This document shows positions 26,346 to 35,113 of a DNA stretch of 64,000 nt, piece after piece. Positions within the stretch are counted from its first letter, which is position 1, and every line of letters begins with the position of its first letter. The DNA lies in contig NZ_JAEQNE010000005.1 in NCBI RefSeq assembly GCF_016722785.1, positions 310,001-374,000 on the forward strand, given 5' to 3'. Both the position numbers and the translations under genes were made by a program. Origin of the DNA: Ramlibacter monticola (lineage in GTDB: Bacteria > Pseudomonadota > Gammaproteobacteria > Burkholderiales > Burkholderiaceae_C). The notes beneath the pieces were generated by a model. The model was not told the origin of the DNA. It worked only from the letters and a program-made list of their open reading frames with translations, and searched no databases.

Positions 26346-27793
26346 GGTGTCGCTCCCCGGGTCGGCGTCGCCGCAGGCCTGGGTGTGGTTTCGCTCGCCT
26401 GCAGCATCCAGCCGCGCACCTGCTGCAACGCTGCCTCGCGCTGCGCCTGCGTCAGGCGCGGCGCTTGCAACAAAGGCCGCAGGCGCGCCCGCCGGCGCAA
26501 CCACAGCAGCGTTCCCAGGAACAGAGCACAGGCCGCGCCCAGCACCGGCCACCAGTACGCCTGCGGAACCGCGGCCCCGGCGCTCACCCGTGGCGCGACC
26601 GGCGTGGACTCGCTTACAGGCTCGGCGGCCACGGGTTGCGGCGCCGCTTGCAGCGCCTGCACGACGACCGTGTCGCCGCGTTCCGGCGCGGCGCCCACGG
26701 CCGCCGCCACCAGCTTCTGCACCTGTTCTCGCTGTTCGGGAGCAAGCGCTTGCCGGACCACCGCCACCACCTGGATTCGCCGCACCGCCCCCGGCTGGCT
26801 CACCACTTGCTCGACGCGACGCCCGGCCTGGTAATCGACATCGCGCTGCATGCTGCCGCCACGCGCCACGCGCGGCTCGGGGTTGCGCGGATCCGGCGAC
26901 GTGGCGCCGTCGCGAACCGACTCGCGCTCGCGCACCAGCACCCCCATGGCCGGCCCGCCACGCGGATCGGGCGCGGACAGCACGTCTTCCGTCGTGACCC
27001 GCACCTGGTCCATGTCGAGCGTGAGGTCCACGCTGGCGAGCGCCTGCCCCGCACCGAAGGCCTGGTCCAGCACGGCCGCGGCTTTGCGGGCGAGATAGTT
27101 CTCCATCTCGCGCTTCAGCTCCAGGCGGGCCGCGCCCCCTGGGCCTTCGTCCGCTTCCGCCACGCGGGTGAGCGCGACCCCGCGCTGGTCCACGAGCGTC
27201 ACCTCCTGCGCCTGCAGGCCCGGGACGGCGGCCGCCACCAGCCGCTGGATGCCGCTGACCTGCTCGGGCCGCAGCGACTCCCCCGCCCTCAGGGTCAGCG
27301 TGATGGCCGCCTTCGGCCGCGTGGTGTTCTGCCGGAATAGACCCTGCTCCGCCAGCGCGAGGTGTACCCGGGCGTCGCGCACCTCGGGGAACGCGAGGAT
27401 CGTGCGCGTCAGCTCGCCCTGGAGCGCGCGCTGGTAATTGACCTTCTGGGCAAACTCCGTCATGCCGAAGTCGCTGGTGTTGAACAACTCGAAGCCGACC
27501 GAACCATGCAGCGGCAGCTCGCGCCCCATCAGCTTCATGCGGGCCGAGTGCACCTGGGAACGGTCCACCAGCAGCGTGCTGCCATGGTCCGCGACGGTGT
27601 AGGGGATCTTCAGCTTGTCCAGTTCGCCCGCAAGAGTGGCGGCGTCCTGCTCGCGCAAGTCCGAGAACAGGACCGCAGGCTCGCCCCGCAGCAGCCACCA
27701 GCCGCCGCTGCCGCACAGCAGCAGCACGAGCACGCCTCCCGCGAGCAGGGCCCGCCGCACGCGCGGCGCCATCGTGTCCCACCAGGTCTTCAT
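26342..27793 (-). CDS. fliF: Flagellar MS-ring protein FliF
   Basis: A 483-residue MS-ring protein (about 550 in E. coli). It has one membrane span near residues 15-36, the ring-building motifs VLFSDLREQDAATLAGELDKLKIPY, GFELFNTSDFGMTEFAQKVNYQRALQGELTRTI and RVHLALAEQGLF, and a second span WWPVLGAACALFLGTLLWL. The cytoplasmic tail after it is only about 55 residues and keeps a possible FliG-binding helix (REAALQQVRGWMLQ). It overlaps the start of fliG by 4 bases. Confidence 0.93.
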   Translation of the reverse strand: MKTWWDTMAPRVRRALLAGGVLVLLLCGSGGWWLLRGEPAVLFSDLREQDAATLAGELDKLKIPYTVADHGSTLLVDRSQVHSARMKLMGRELPLHGSVGFELFNTSDFGMTEFAQKVNYQRALQGELTRTILAFPEVRDARVHLALAEQGLFRQNTTRPKAAITLTLRAGESLRPEQVSGIQRLVAAAVPGLQAQEVTLVDQRGVALTRVAEADEGPGGAARLELKREMENYLARKAAAVLDQAFGAGQALASVDLTLDMDQVRVTTEDVLSAPDPRGGPAMGVLVRERESVRDGATSPDPRNPEPRVARGGSMQRDVDYQAGRRVEQVVSQPGAVRRIQVVAVVRQALAPEQREQVQKLVAAAVGAAPERGDTVVVQALQAAPQPVAAEPVSESTPVAPRVSAGAAVPQAYWWPVLGAACALFLGTLLWLRRRARLRPLLQAPRLTQAQREAALQQVRGWMLQASETTPRPAATPTRGATP

Positions 27794-27817
27794 GCGGAAT
27801 CCCCCGGCATCGACTTG

Positions 27818-28120
27818 CTAGATCTGCATGCGCATGAGGTCCTGGTAGGCCTCCAGGGCGCGGTTGCGCACCTGCAGCGCGAGCTGCAGCGCGATCCGGC
27901 CCTCCTCCAGGCGTACCATCACCTCGTGCAGGTTCGCGGTCTCGCCGGCGGCCATCCGCTGCAGGTCCACCTGGCTGGCGAGCAGTTGCTGGTTCAGCTC
28001 CTGCAGGCCCTGCGCCACCTGCGCGCCGAAGTCCGTCGTCCCTGCGGCAGGCGCCAGCGGCCGCAACGCGCCCGGCACTTCATCGTGCAGGCCCAGGGCC
28101 TGGATGGCTTCGAGGTTCAA
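27818..28120 (-). CDS. fliE: Flagellar hook-basal body complex protein FliE
   Basis: A 100-residue protein with the conserved C-terminal FliE pattern GETANLHEVMVRLEEGRIALQLALQVRNRALEAYQDLMRMQI. It joins the MS ring to the rod. The start is TTG 28120, chosen because GGAGGGG stands directly upstream, it gives the family length, and it overlaps the flgC stop (TTGA). Confidence 0.9.
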   Translation of the reverse strand: MNLEAIQALGLHDEVPGALRPLAPAAGTTDFGAQVAQGLQELNQQLLASQVDLQRMAAGETANLHEVMVRLEEGRIALQLALQVRNRALEAYQDLMRMQI

Positions 28121-28545
28121 GTGCCCCTCCCGATCTCGAGCGTCTTCAGTGCCAGCGCACGCGCGGTGTTGAGGGCCGCGACGTTTGCTTCGTAGGAACG
28201 CATGGCTTCCATCAGCGTGACCATTTCGGTCGCAGGATCGACGCCGGGATGGCGCACGAAGCCGCGCGCGTCCGCCAGGGGATGGCCCGGGTCGTGCACC
28301 ATCCGCGGCGAGCTCGCCGCCGGCTCGACGCTGGCGGTCGGGAGCGCCCCCGCATGCAAGCCGGCCGCCACCAGCGCGTCGAAGGGCAGAGAAGGGTTCA
28401 CCACGACGCGCTGCGGCTGGTAGCCGGGCGTGCCGGGGGCCTGCACGGTGTGGGCGTTCGCGAGGTTCAGGGCGGCCACCTCGACGCGCATCCGCTGCAC
28501 GGACATGCCGGCGGCGCCAATGGCAAAGACCTGGGCGAAATCCAT
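28117..28545 (-). CDS. flgC: Flagellar proximal rod protein FlgC
   Basis: A 142-residue rod protein. The N-terminal motif is FAIGAAGMSVQRMRVEVAALNLANAHT and the C-terminal motif is HPGVDPATEMVTLMEAMRSYEANVAALNTARALALKTLEIG. AAGGAGA precedes the ATG at 28545. It follows flgB by 2 bases. Confidence 0.93.
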   Translation of the reverse strand: MDFAQVFAIGAAGMSVQRMRVEVAALNLANAHTVQAPGTPGYQPQRVVVNPSLPFDALVAAGLHAGALPTASVEPAASSPRMVHDPGHPLADARGFVRHPGVDPATEMVTLMEAMRSYEANVAALNTARALALKTLEIGRGT

Positions 28546-28547
28546 CG

Positions 28548-28937
28548 CTATCTCCTTCCGTCCGAAGCGGCCAGCGCGAGCAGCGCGAGATGCCGGGACA
28601 GCCCCTGCAGCAGCGCCTGGTACTCCACCGAGTTGCGGGCGAGTTCCGCCATCTCCACGTCCAGTTGCACCGCCGCCGGCTGGCCCCCGGAGTCGGGCGC
28701 GGGCTCCATCTCCGCGCGCAGGCTTTCGGCCGCGGCCCGGTCCAGCCCCCCCCTTTCCCGCAGCGCGGTGCGCGCCTCGGCCAGGTGGCCATCGAAGGAG
28801 AGTCGCAGCGGCACGTAGCCAGGGGTGCTGGCGTTGGCGACGTTGGCCGCCACGGCCGCCTGCCTCCGGCTGGCTGTGTCCAGCGCAGCCGACAGGGCCA
28901 CCGTGGTGACCGACTCGAGGGATGCGGGCATGGGCAT
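28548..28937 (-). CDS. flgB: Flagellar proximal rod protein FlgB
   Basis: A 129-residue rod protein with the motif RRQAAVAANVANASTPGYVPLRLSF and a C-terminal helix VEMAELARNSVEYQALLQGLSRHLALL. It could also start at Met3. It is the first rod subunit above FliE. It begins 6 bases after the flgI stop. Confidence 0.88.
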   Translation of the reverse strand: MPMPASLESVTTVALSAALDTASRRQAAVAANVANASTPGYVPLRLSFDGHLAEARTALRERGGLDRAAAESLRAEMEPAPDSGGQPAAVQLDVEMAELARNSVEYQALLQGLSRHLALLALAASDGRR

Positions 28938-28943
28938 CGCTCC

Positions 28944-30062
28944 TCATTGCACGACGAGCTCGCCGTGCAGGGCCCCGGCCGCCTTGACGGCGCGGAGGAT
29001 GGAAATGATGTCGCGCGTACTGGTCTTCAGGCGCGCGAGCGACTGCACGAGATCTGACACGGTGCCGGCGCCGGCCAGGAAGCCGACCCCGTCCGGCTCC
29101 TCCACGTCGACCTGCGTGTTGGTGACCAGCGCGCTGACCACGCCGGGACCGGTGCGGCCGATGAACGCGGGCTGCGAGACGCTGTTCTGGCTGGCGATGA
29201 AGATCTTGAGGTCGCCGTGCGAGACCGCGATCCGGGAGATCCGCACGTCGCCTCCGGCGACCACGGTGCCCGTCCGCTCGTTGATCACCACCCGGGCGCG
29301 GCGATCCGGCTCCACGGCCACGTTCTCGATCCGGGCGAGGAACTCCACGAGCTCGTTGCGCAGGGCCGGCGGGATCTCGATCTCCACGCCCGAGGCATCC
29401 CGGGCGCGCGCGAGGCCGGGCCCGACCTGCGCGTCGATGGCGGCCGCCACCCGGCTCGCCGTGGTGTAGTCCGGCTCCGCGAGGACGAAGGTGACCTGGC
29501 TGAGCGGCGCCGTGCGGCCGGCCATGCCCACTTCGACGGTGGCCCCGTTGGGAATGGAGCCCGCGGTGGGATGGTTCTTCTGCACCACGTTGCCGTTGGC
29601 GTCATAGCGATGGCCCCCGACGGAGAGCGGACCCTGGGCGAGGGCGTAGATGCGGCCGTCCGGTCCGCGCAGCGCGGTCAGCAGCAGGTTGCCCCCGAGC
29701 AGGCTGCGCGCATCGCCACTGGAACTCACCGTCACGTCGAGGCCATCGCCTTCGCGCGCGAAGGCCGGCAGGGAGGCGCTCACCATCACGACGGCAACGT
29801 TGCGGCTGTTCACCTGCTCCGGCGCCACCGTGAGATTGAACTGGGACAGCACGTTGGACAGCGCCTGCCGCGTCGCGCGGTTGGCGGGCGAATCGCCCGT
29901 CCCGGCGAGCCCCGTCACGATGCCGGTTCCGACCAGCACGTTGTCGCGCCAGCCCTGCATCTTTCCGAGGTCCTTGACCCGCAAGGGCGCATCCTTCGCG
30001 GCGCAGGCGGACGCGAGCAGCCAGGCGAGGACCAGCAGGAGCGGACGAAGCATGCGCCGCAT
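28944..30062 (-). CDS. flgI: Flagellar P-ring protein FlgI
   Basis: A 372-residue P-ring precursor. After the signal (MRRMLRPLLLVLAWLLASACA) come RVKDLGKMQGWRDNVLVGTGIVTGLAGTGDS, the central SLLGGNLLLTALRGPDG and the C-terminal VSDLVQSLARLKTSTRDIISILRAVKAAGALHGELVVQ-type segment. It assembles in the peptidoglycan layer with help from FlgA. The neighbouring ATG at 30053 is an alternative start. Confidence 0.95.
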   Translation of the reverse strand: MRRMLRPLLLVLAWLLASACAAKDAPLRVKDLGKMQGWRDNVLVGTGIVTGLAGTGDSPANRATRQALSNVLSQFNLTVAPEQVNSRNVAVVMVSASLPAFAREGDGLDVTVSSSGDARSLLGGNLLLTALRGPDGRIYALAQGPLSVGGHRYDANGNVVQKNHPTAGSIPNGATVEVGMAGRTAPLSQVTFVLAEPDYTTASRVAAAIDAQVGPGLARARDASGVEIEIPPALRNELVEFLARIENVAVEPDRRARVVINERTGTVVAGGDVRISRIAVSHGDLKIFIASQNSVSQPAFIGRTGPGVVSALVTNTQVDVEEPDGVGFLAGAGTVSDLVQSLARLKTSTRDIISILRAVKAAGALHGELVVQ

Positions 30063-30064
30063 GG

Positions 30065-30643
30065 CTACAACCCCAGGGCGTCGAGCACCACGCGCCACCA
30101 GGCGCGCCGGCTCCGCTCCGTCAGGTCGCCCTCCCCGACGTAGGTGATGCGGGCCTGCGCGATGCGGGTGGAGTGCACGACGTTGCCCTCGCTGATGTCG
30201 GCCGGGCGCACCATGCCCTCCAGGGTGACCCGCTGCGCTTCCTCGTTCACGGTCACGGACTGCGTGCCGGCGATGCGCAGCTGGCCCCCGGGCAGCACTT
30301 CCTGCACGCTGACCGTCACCGTGGTGAGCAGCCGGCTGGTACGTTGCGTGCGGCCGCCGCCGTCGAACTCGCCCGCGGCAGCGAGGGCCGCCTGTCCTGC
30401 CTTGGTGCTCCCATGCGCCAGCTCCGCCTGCAGGCGGTTGCTGCGCCGGGTCCCGGTTTCGGCGCTGCTCGAGGCACTGGAGTTTTCGAAGACCTGCACC
30501 GTGAGCACGTCGCCGGGCCGGTAGGCCTTGTTGTCGGCGGTGAAACCGCGCCAGGCTTCTTCGCGGAACAGGCTCTGCGCATCCGCGCCGAGAGCGAGGA
30601 CGCAAACGCCGGTGACGAACGCCGCATGGCAGAAGCGGCTCAT
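30065..30643 (-). CDS. flgH: Flagellar L-ring protein FlgH, without lipobox
   Basis: A 192-residue L-ring protein. The motif NKAYRPGDVLTVQVFENSSASSSAETGTRR, then RLLTTVTVSVQEVLPGGQLRIAG and NVVHSTRIAQARITYVGEGDL, defines the family. FlgH is normally a lipoprotein of about 230 residues. Here the signal ends in GADAQSLFREE with no lipobox cysteine, and the mature protein starts directly at the SLF segment. It is probably a soluble, shortened L-ring subunit. It overlaps flgA by 4 bases. Confidence 0.92.
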   Translation of the reverse strand: MSRFCHAAFVTGVCVLALGADAQSLFREEAWRGFTADNKAYRPGDVLTVQVFENSSASSSAETGTRRSNRLQAELAHGSTKAGQAALAAAGEFDGGGRTQRTSRLLTTVTVSVQEVLPGGQLRIAGTQSVTVNEEAQRVTLEGMVRPADISEGNVVHSTRIAQARITYVGEGDLTERSRRAWWRVVLDALGL

Positions 30644-31485
30644 GGCGCCAACTCCAGTTGCCCGGGCCCTGTCACGCGCGCGAAGACGATGGCGCCTCCA
30701 CCCGGCGCCCGCACCCGCACTTGGTCGCCCACCCGGCCGTCCTGCAGCACGGCGACCTTGCTCTCCAGCGAGACGACGCCGTCACTGCTGCGCAGGGTCG
30801 CCCAGCCGCCGCGCTCCACCGACAGTGGCGAAGAGCGTGTCGGTCCGCGACGGGTGGCCACGGCGGAGACGCCGGAATCCATCGCGCCGGGAGAAACCGC
30901 CGCCTCCACCTCCACAGGCACCGGGACCGTCCCAAGAAAGGCGCCCTCGCTCCAGATGTCCACCCACACCAGCATGCGTTGGCGCAGGGCGGCGTCTTCC
31001 AGGGACCGCGCCCGCAACTGGACTTCGCCAGCCGGGATCGGGAGATCACGTGGCCAGCGCGCCGCGCGCACCTGGCCGGCGATGCCGCGCAGCGCCATGT
31101 AGTCACGCAGGGCCTGCGTCGCGACGACCGCGAGCTCGGCGCCCTTCAGCTGGCGCGTGGCGCGCGTGACACGGGCGGACTCGCTGCCGAGCCACACGAC
31201 ATCCGCCTCGAGGAGTCCCGTCGCGCGCCGCAACCACCCGGCCAGCAACTCCCGCCGCACGTACGCCGGCTGGCCGTCGCCGGGCACGCGCCCGATCGGC
31301 AGGTCGACCAGCTGGCGCATGAGTGCGAGTTCAGGGGAGTGCAGGCGCGCCACCTGGCCCAGCGAGACGGCGTCGCTACTCACTTCCGCCTCCGGCAGCA
31401 GCTCGATGCTGGCGCGTGGCGCAGCGAGCGCGCAACTGAAGCCCAGCGCGACGACGGCGGCGGCGAAGGAGGACCGGATCTTCAT
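30640..31485 (-). CDS. flgA: Flagellar P-ring assembly chaperone FlgA
   Basis: A 281-residue periplasmic protein with signal MKIRSSFAAAVVALGFSCALA, a variable N-domain and a C-terminal SAF-like domain (VERGGWATLRSSDGVVSLESKVAVLQDGRVGDQVRVR) typical of FlgA. It assists FlgI polymerisation. Its place between flgG and flgH is unusual: flgA is normally divergent from flgB. It overlaps flgG by 4 bases. Confidence 0.85.
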   Translation of the reverse strand: MKIRSSFAAAVVALGFSCALAAPRASIELLPEAEVSSDAVSLGQVARLHSPELALMRQLVDLPIGRVPGDGQPAYVRRELLAGWLRRATGLLEADVVWLGSESARVTRATRQLKGAELAVVATQALRDYMALRGIAGQVRAARWPRDLPIPAGEVQLRARSLEDAALRQRMLVWVDIWSEGAFLGTVPVPVEVEAAVSPGAMDSGVSAVATRRGPTRSSPLSVERGGWATLRSSDGVVSLESKVAVLQDGRVGDQVRVRAPGGGAIVFARVTGPGQLELAP

Positions 31486-32264
31486 CGCCGCAGCCCGTTG
31501 ATCATGCCGAGCATTTCGTCGGAGGCCTGCACCACCTTCACGCTCGCTTCATAGGCGCGCTGGGCGACCATGAGGTTCACCATCTCCTCGACCAACTTCA
31601 CGTTGGAGCTCTCGAGCGCGCCCTGCACGAGCGTGCCCATGCCGTCCTCGCCGGGACGGCCGCCGATCGGCTCTCCGGACGCTTCCGTGGCGCGGTAGAC
31701 GTTCGCGCCCTGCGCCAGCAGCCCTTGCGGCGAGGCGAAGCGTGCAAGTTCCAGCTGCCCCACGTCCACGGGGGTGGACTGCCCCGGCAGGCGAGCCTGC
31801 ACGCGACCGGTAGCGGAGATCGTGATGGCTTCGGCGTTCTCCGGAATGGCCACTCCCGGCTTCAACGGCACGCCCGCCTGGGTCACCAGCTGGCCCTCGG
31901 CGCTGAGCTTCAGCGAGCCGCCGCGCGCGTAGGCGCGGGTGCCGTCCGGCATCGCCAGTTCGAGGAAGCCATCCCCCACGATGGCGAGGTCTAGCGGCGC
32001 CTCGGTCCTTCTCAGTTCGCCTGGGTCGAACACCTTGGCCGCGGCTGCGAGCTGGACGCCCGCGCCCACGCCGGCCGTCGCGAACACACCCGCGCCCGCC
32101 ACATCGCGCCCGGGCTGCACGGCAGAGACCACCAGCTCGGAGAAACTGGTGCGGTTCTTCTTGAAACCGGCCGTGTTGACGTTCGCCAGATTGTTGGCGA
32201 TGGCTTCGACGTGCGCCTGTTGCGCCTGCATGCCGGTGGCACCGATGGCGAGCGCATCAAACAT
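31482..32264 (-). CDS. flgG: Flagellar distal rod protein FlgG
   Basis: A 260-residue distal rod protein, the typical length. Landmarks are LAIGATGMQAQQAHVEAIANNLANVNTAGFKKNRTSFSELV at the start and ESSNVKLVEEMVNLMVAQRAYEASVKVVQASDEMLGMINGL at the end. It follows flgF after a 33-base gap, one of the few visible spacers in the unit. Confidence 0.95.
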   Translation of the reverse strand: MFDALAIGATGMQAQQAHVEAIANNLANVNTAGFKKNRTSFSELVVSAVQPGRDVAGAGVFATAGVGAGVQLAAAAKVFDPGELRRTEAPLDLAIVGDGFLELAMPDGTRAYARGGSLKLSAEGQLVTQAGVPLKPGVAIPENAEAITISATGRVQARLPGQSTPVDVGQLELARFASPQGLLAQGANVYRATEASGEPIGGRPGEDGMGTLVQGALESSNVKLVEEMVNLMVAQRAYEASVKVVQASDEMLGMINGLRR

Positions 32265-32297
32265 GGACGACCTCCGCGTGGACCCAAGACTCCGGGC

Positions 32298-33053
32298 TCA
32301 TGACGGCTCCCCCAGGCGACGGATGCTGGTGCCCAGCATCTCGTCGTAGCCCATGGCCACCTTCTGCATGGTTTCGAGGTGGCGCACCGACTGCAGCAGC
32401 TGCACCATTTCATGCATCGGCGCGACGTTCGAGTTCTCCAGGAAGCCCTGTTCCACCCGCGTACTGCCCTCGGGCGCTGCGGCTGCCTCGCCGTGCAGCA
32501 GGAGCAGTCCGTCGCCGAGCCTCTCGACGCGCACGGAAGGCTCGAACTGCACGATGCGCAGTTGCCCGACCGGCTGCGCGCCCGGCCCGGCGTCGCCCTC
32601 GAAGACGCGTCCGCTAGCATCGATCACAGGCTTGCCCTGCACCAGCTGGATCTCGCCGCCGGCACCCATCACCGGATGGCCCTGGGGCGTCACGATGCGG
32701 CCGCGCGCGTCGAGCCGGAAATTGCCCTGGCGGGTGTAGGCCGCGCCGGATTCCGTCCGCACCTCGAACCAGCCCGGGCCCGCCAGCGCGAGGTCCAGCG
32801 CCTGCCCCGTGGACTTCAGCGTTCCCGGGCGGGCGTCCACGTGCAGCGCACGCAAGGATTCCGGTGCGACGCCGTCCCCAGCCAGGAGCCCTTGCTGCAC
32901 GCCGCGGTCCACGCGCGCGGCGAACGGCAGGGTCAGGCCGACCTCACGCTTGAAGCCGGGGGTCTGCACGTTGGCCAGGTTCATGGCCACGTGGTCCAGC
33001 CGCGCAAGATCGGCATGCATGCTGCCCAGGACCAGGGAGAGGATTTCGTTCAT
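32298..33053 (-). CDS. flgF: Flagellar proximal rod protein FlgF
   Basis: A 251-residue rod protein with LDHVAMNLANVQTPGFKREVGL, the GPGWFEVRTESGAAYTRQGNFRLDARGRIVTPQGHPVMG core and LENSNVAPMHEMVQLLQSVRHLETMQKV at the C-terminus. FlgF and FlgG are paralogues; the first of the pair is taken as FlgF from gene order and lower similarity to FlgG. The ATG at 33053 overlaps the flhA stop. Confidence 0.85.
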   Translation of the reverse strand: MNEILSLVLGSMHADLARLDHVAMNLANVQTPGFKREVGLTLPFAARVDRGVQQGLLAGDGVAPESLRALHVDARPGTLKSTGQALDLALAGPGWFEVRTESGAAYTRQGNFRLDARGRIVTPQGHPVMGAGGEIQLVQGKPVIDASGRVFEGDAGPGAQPVGQLRIVQFEPSVRVERLGDGLLLLHGEAAAAPEGSTRVEQGFLENSNVAPMHEMVQLLQSVRHLETMQKVAMGYDEMLGTSIRRLGEPS

Positions 33054-35113
33054 GCACTGCCTCCCTCGCGCACGGTCACGGTGCCCCACGACTTCAGCTC
33101 GATGGCGTGCGGAATCTCCGCCATCGAGAGCACGCGAAGGTGGGGCAGGCCGCGCTCGGACAGGGAGCGCAGGTAGCGCCGCAACTCCGGCGCGCACAGC
33201 AGCACCGGCAGCAGGTTGCTCTTCATCATTCGTTCGGCCTGCTGCACCAGCTGCAGCAGGAGTTTTTCGAGCAGCTTCGGCTCGATCAGCGGCGCACCGG
33301 AGGCCGCGCCCTCGCGCCGCGCCGCCTGCACGCCCTGCAGCAGGCGGCCTTCGATGACGGGGTCGAGCGTCAGCACGTGCAAGGCGCCGGCGCCGCCCGC
33401 CAGGCCCTGGCAGATGCTGTGCCCCAGGCGCTGGCGCACGCATTCGGTGAGTTGCGCGGCATCCTTGGTGCCGCGGCCGGCATCCGCCAGCGTCTCCAGG
33501 ATGGCCTCCAGGTTGCGGATGGAGACCTTCTCGCGCAACAGGTTCTGCAGGACCTTCTGCACGTCGCCAACGGACAGCACGGTCGGCACAAGCTCCTCCA
33601 CCAGCGAGGGCTGCGACTGCCGCACGCGGGCCAGCAGGCGGTCTGTTTCGGCACGCGTGAGCAGCGTGGCCGCCTCGCGCCGCAGCAACTCCGTGAGGTG
33701 GGTCATGAACACCGTGGGCCCGTCGACCAGCGTGTAGCGGGCGGCCGCGGCCTGGTCGCGACGCGACGGATCGATCCAGACGGCGGGCAGGCCGTAAGTG
33801 GGATCGCGGGTCGCCTCCCCGACGACGGCGCCCTGGTCACCGGCCGGATGGATCGCAAGCAACTGGCCGGGGCGCACCTCGCCGCGCCCGGCCAGCACGC
33901 CATCCACGGACACCTCGTAGGCATCGGGATGGAGCTGGGCGCCGGCACGGAAGCGGATCGGCGGGATCACCAGCCCCAGTTCCTGCGCATGCTGGCTGCG
34001 CAGGGCCGCGATGCGCTCCTGGAACAGCGCCCCGCTCTCCCCGACCTGCAGTGCCCAGCGGCTACCGACCCGCACTTCCACGGCCTCGACGGCCATCTGC
34101 GCGTAGGGGTCGATGCTCGTGGTTGGCACGGCACCGGGCTGCTCTTCCTGCGCCCCGCCTTGCGCCCGCCGGGCCCACCACGCCACCAGCACGGCCGCCC
34201 CGAACAGCGCGGACGCAGGCAGCAGCGGGATTCCCGGCAGGAACAGCAGCGCCGCGAGTGCGCAGGCCACCAGCACCAGCGTCTTGGGGAAGGCCGTCAC
34301 CTGGCGCAGCGCCTGCTGGCCCAGGTTGCCGTCGGAGGCCGAACGGGTCACGATGATCCCGGTGCCCACCGCGATCACCAGCGCCGGGACCTGCGTGACG
34401 ATGCCGTCCCCGATGGTCAGCAGCGTATAGACCTGAAGGGCCTGCGCCCAGGGCATCTTGTGCTGCAGCACGCCGATGACGAGGCCCCCGACGATGTTGA
34501 TCAGGAGCACCAGGATCCCGGCGATGGCATCGCCCTTGACGAATTTGCTCGCCCCGTCCATTGCGCCGTAAAAACCCGCTTCCTTTTCCAACTGGCGGCG
34601 GCGCCGCTGGGCCTCGGCCTGATTGATGAAGCCCATGTTCAGGTCGGCGTCGATGCTCATTTGCTGGCCCGGCATGCTGTCCAGCGTGAAGCGCGCCGCC
34701 ACCTCGGAGACCCGCTGGGCGCCGCTGGAGACCACCACGAACTGCACCACGACCAGGATGAAGAAAACGATCAGGCCCACGACGAAGTTGCCCGCCACCA
34801 CGTGCGAACCGATCGCCGCGATCACGCGGCCGGCGTCGCCTTCCGCCAGGATCAGGCGGGTGGCGGCCACGTTCAGGGACAGGCGGAACAGCGTCGCCAG
34901 CAGCAGCAGCGACGGGAAGGTAGAGAAATCCACCGGCCGCGCCATCGAGAAGGTGAGCAGCAGAAGCAGGAAGGCGAAGCTGAAGTTGGCAAGGATCAGG
35001 AAGTCCAGCAGGCCGCGCGGGATCGGCAGGAACAGCACCAGCAGCACACCCAGCAGCGCGAGCACCATAGCCACGTCGGTGTGGCGGGCGAGAAAGCGGC
35101 GGATCGCGCTCAT
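33050..35113 (-). CDS. flhA: Flagellar export gate protein FlhA
   Basis: A 687-residue export protein. About eight N-terminal membrane spans are followed by the FHIPEP-type loop RFTLDSMPGQQMSIDADLNMG and a large cytoplasmic domain with QVGESGALFQERIAALR, the KVLQNLLREKVSIRNLEAILETLAD helix pair and LRRYLRSLSERGLPHLRVLSMAEIP. It couples proton flow to export. The start at 35113 (MSAIRRFLARHTD) overlaps the flhB stop by 4 bases. Confidence 0.96.
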   Translation of the reverse strand: MSAIRRFLARHTDVAMVLALLGVLLVLFLPIPRGLLDFLILANFSFAFLLLLLTFSMARPVDFSTFPSLLLLATLFRLSLNVAATRLILAEGDAGRVIAAIGSHVVAGNFVVGLIVFFILVVVQFVVVSSGAQRVSEVAARFTLDSMPGQQMSIDADLNMGFINQAEAQRRRRQLEKEAGFYGAMDGASKFVKGDAIAGILVLLINIVGGLVIGVLQHKMPWAQALQVYTLLTIGDGIVTQVPALVIAVGTGIIVTRSASDGNLGQQALRQVTAFPKTLVLVACALAALLFLPGIPLLPASALFGAAVLVAWWARRAQGGAQEEQPGAVPTTSIDPYAQMAVEAVEVRVGSRWALQVGESGALFQERIAALRSQHAQELGLVIPPIRFRAGAQLHPDAYEVSVDGVLAGRGEVRPGQLLAIHPAGDQGAVVGEATRDPTYGLPAVWIDPSRRDQAAAARYTLVDGPTVFMTHLTELLRREAATLLTRAETDRLLARVRQSQPSLVEELVPTVLSVGDVQKVLQNLLREKVSIRNLEAILETLADAGRGTKDAAQLTECVRQRLGHSICQGLAGGAGALHVLTLDPVIEGRLLQGVQAARREGAASGAPLIEPKLLEKLLLQLVQQAERMMKSNLLPVLLCAPELRRYLRSLSERGLPHLRVLSMAEIPHAIELKSWGTVTVREGGSA

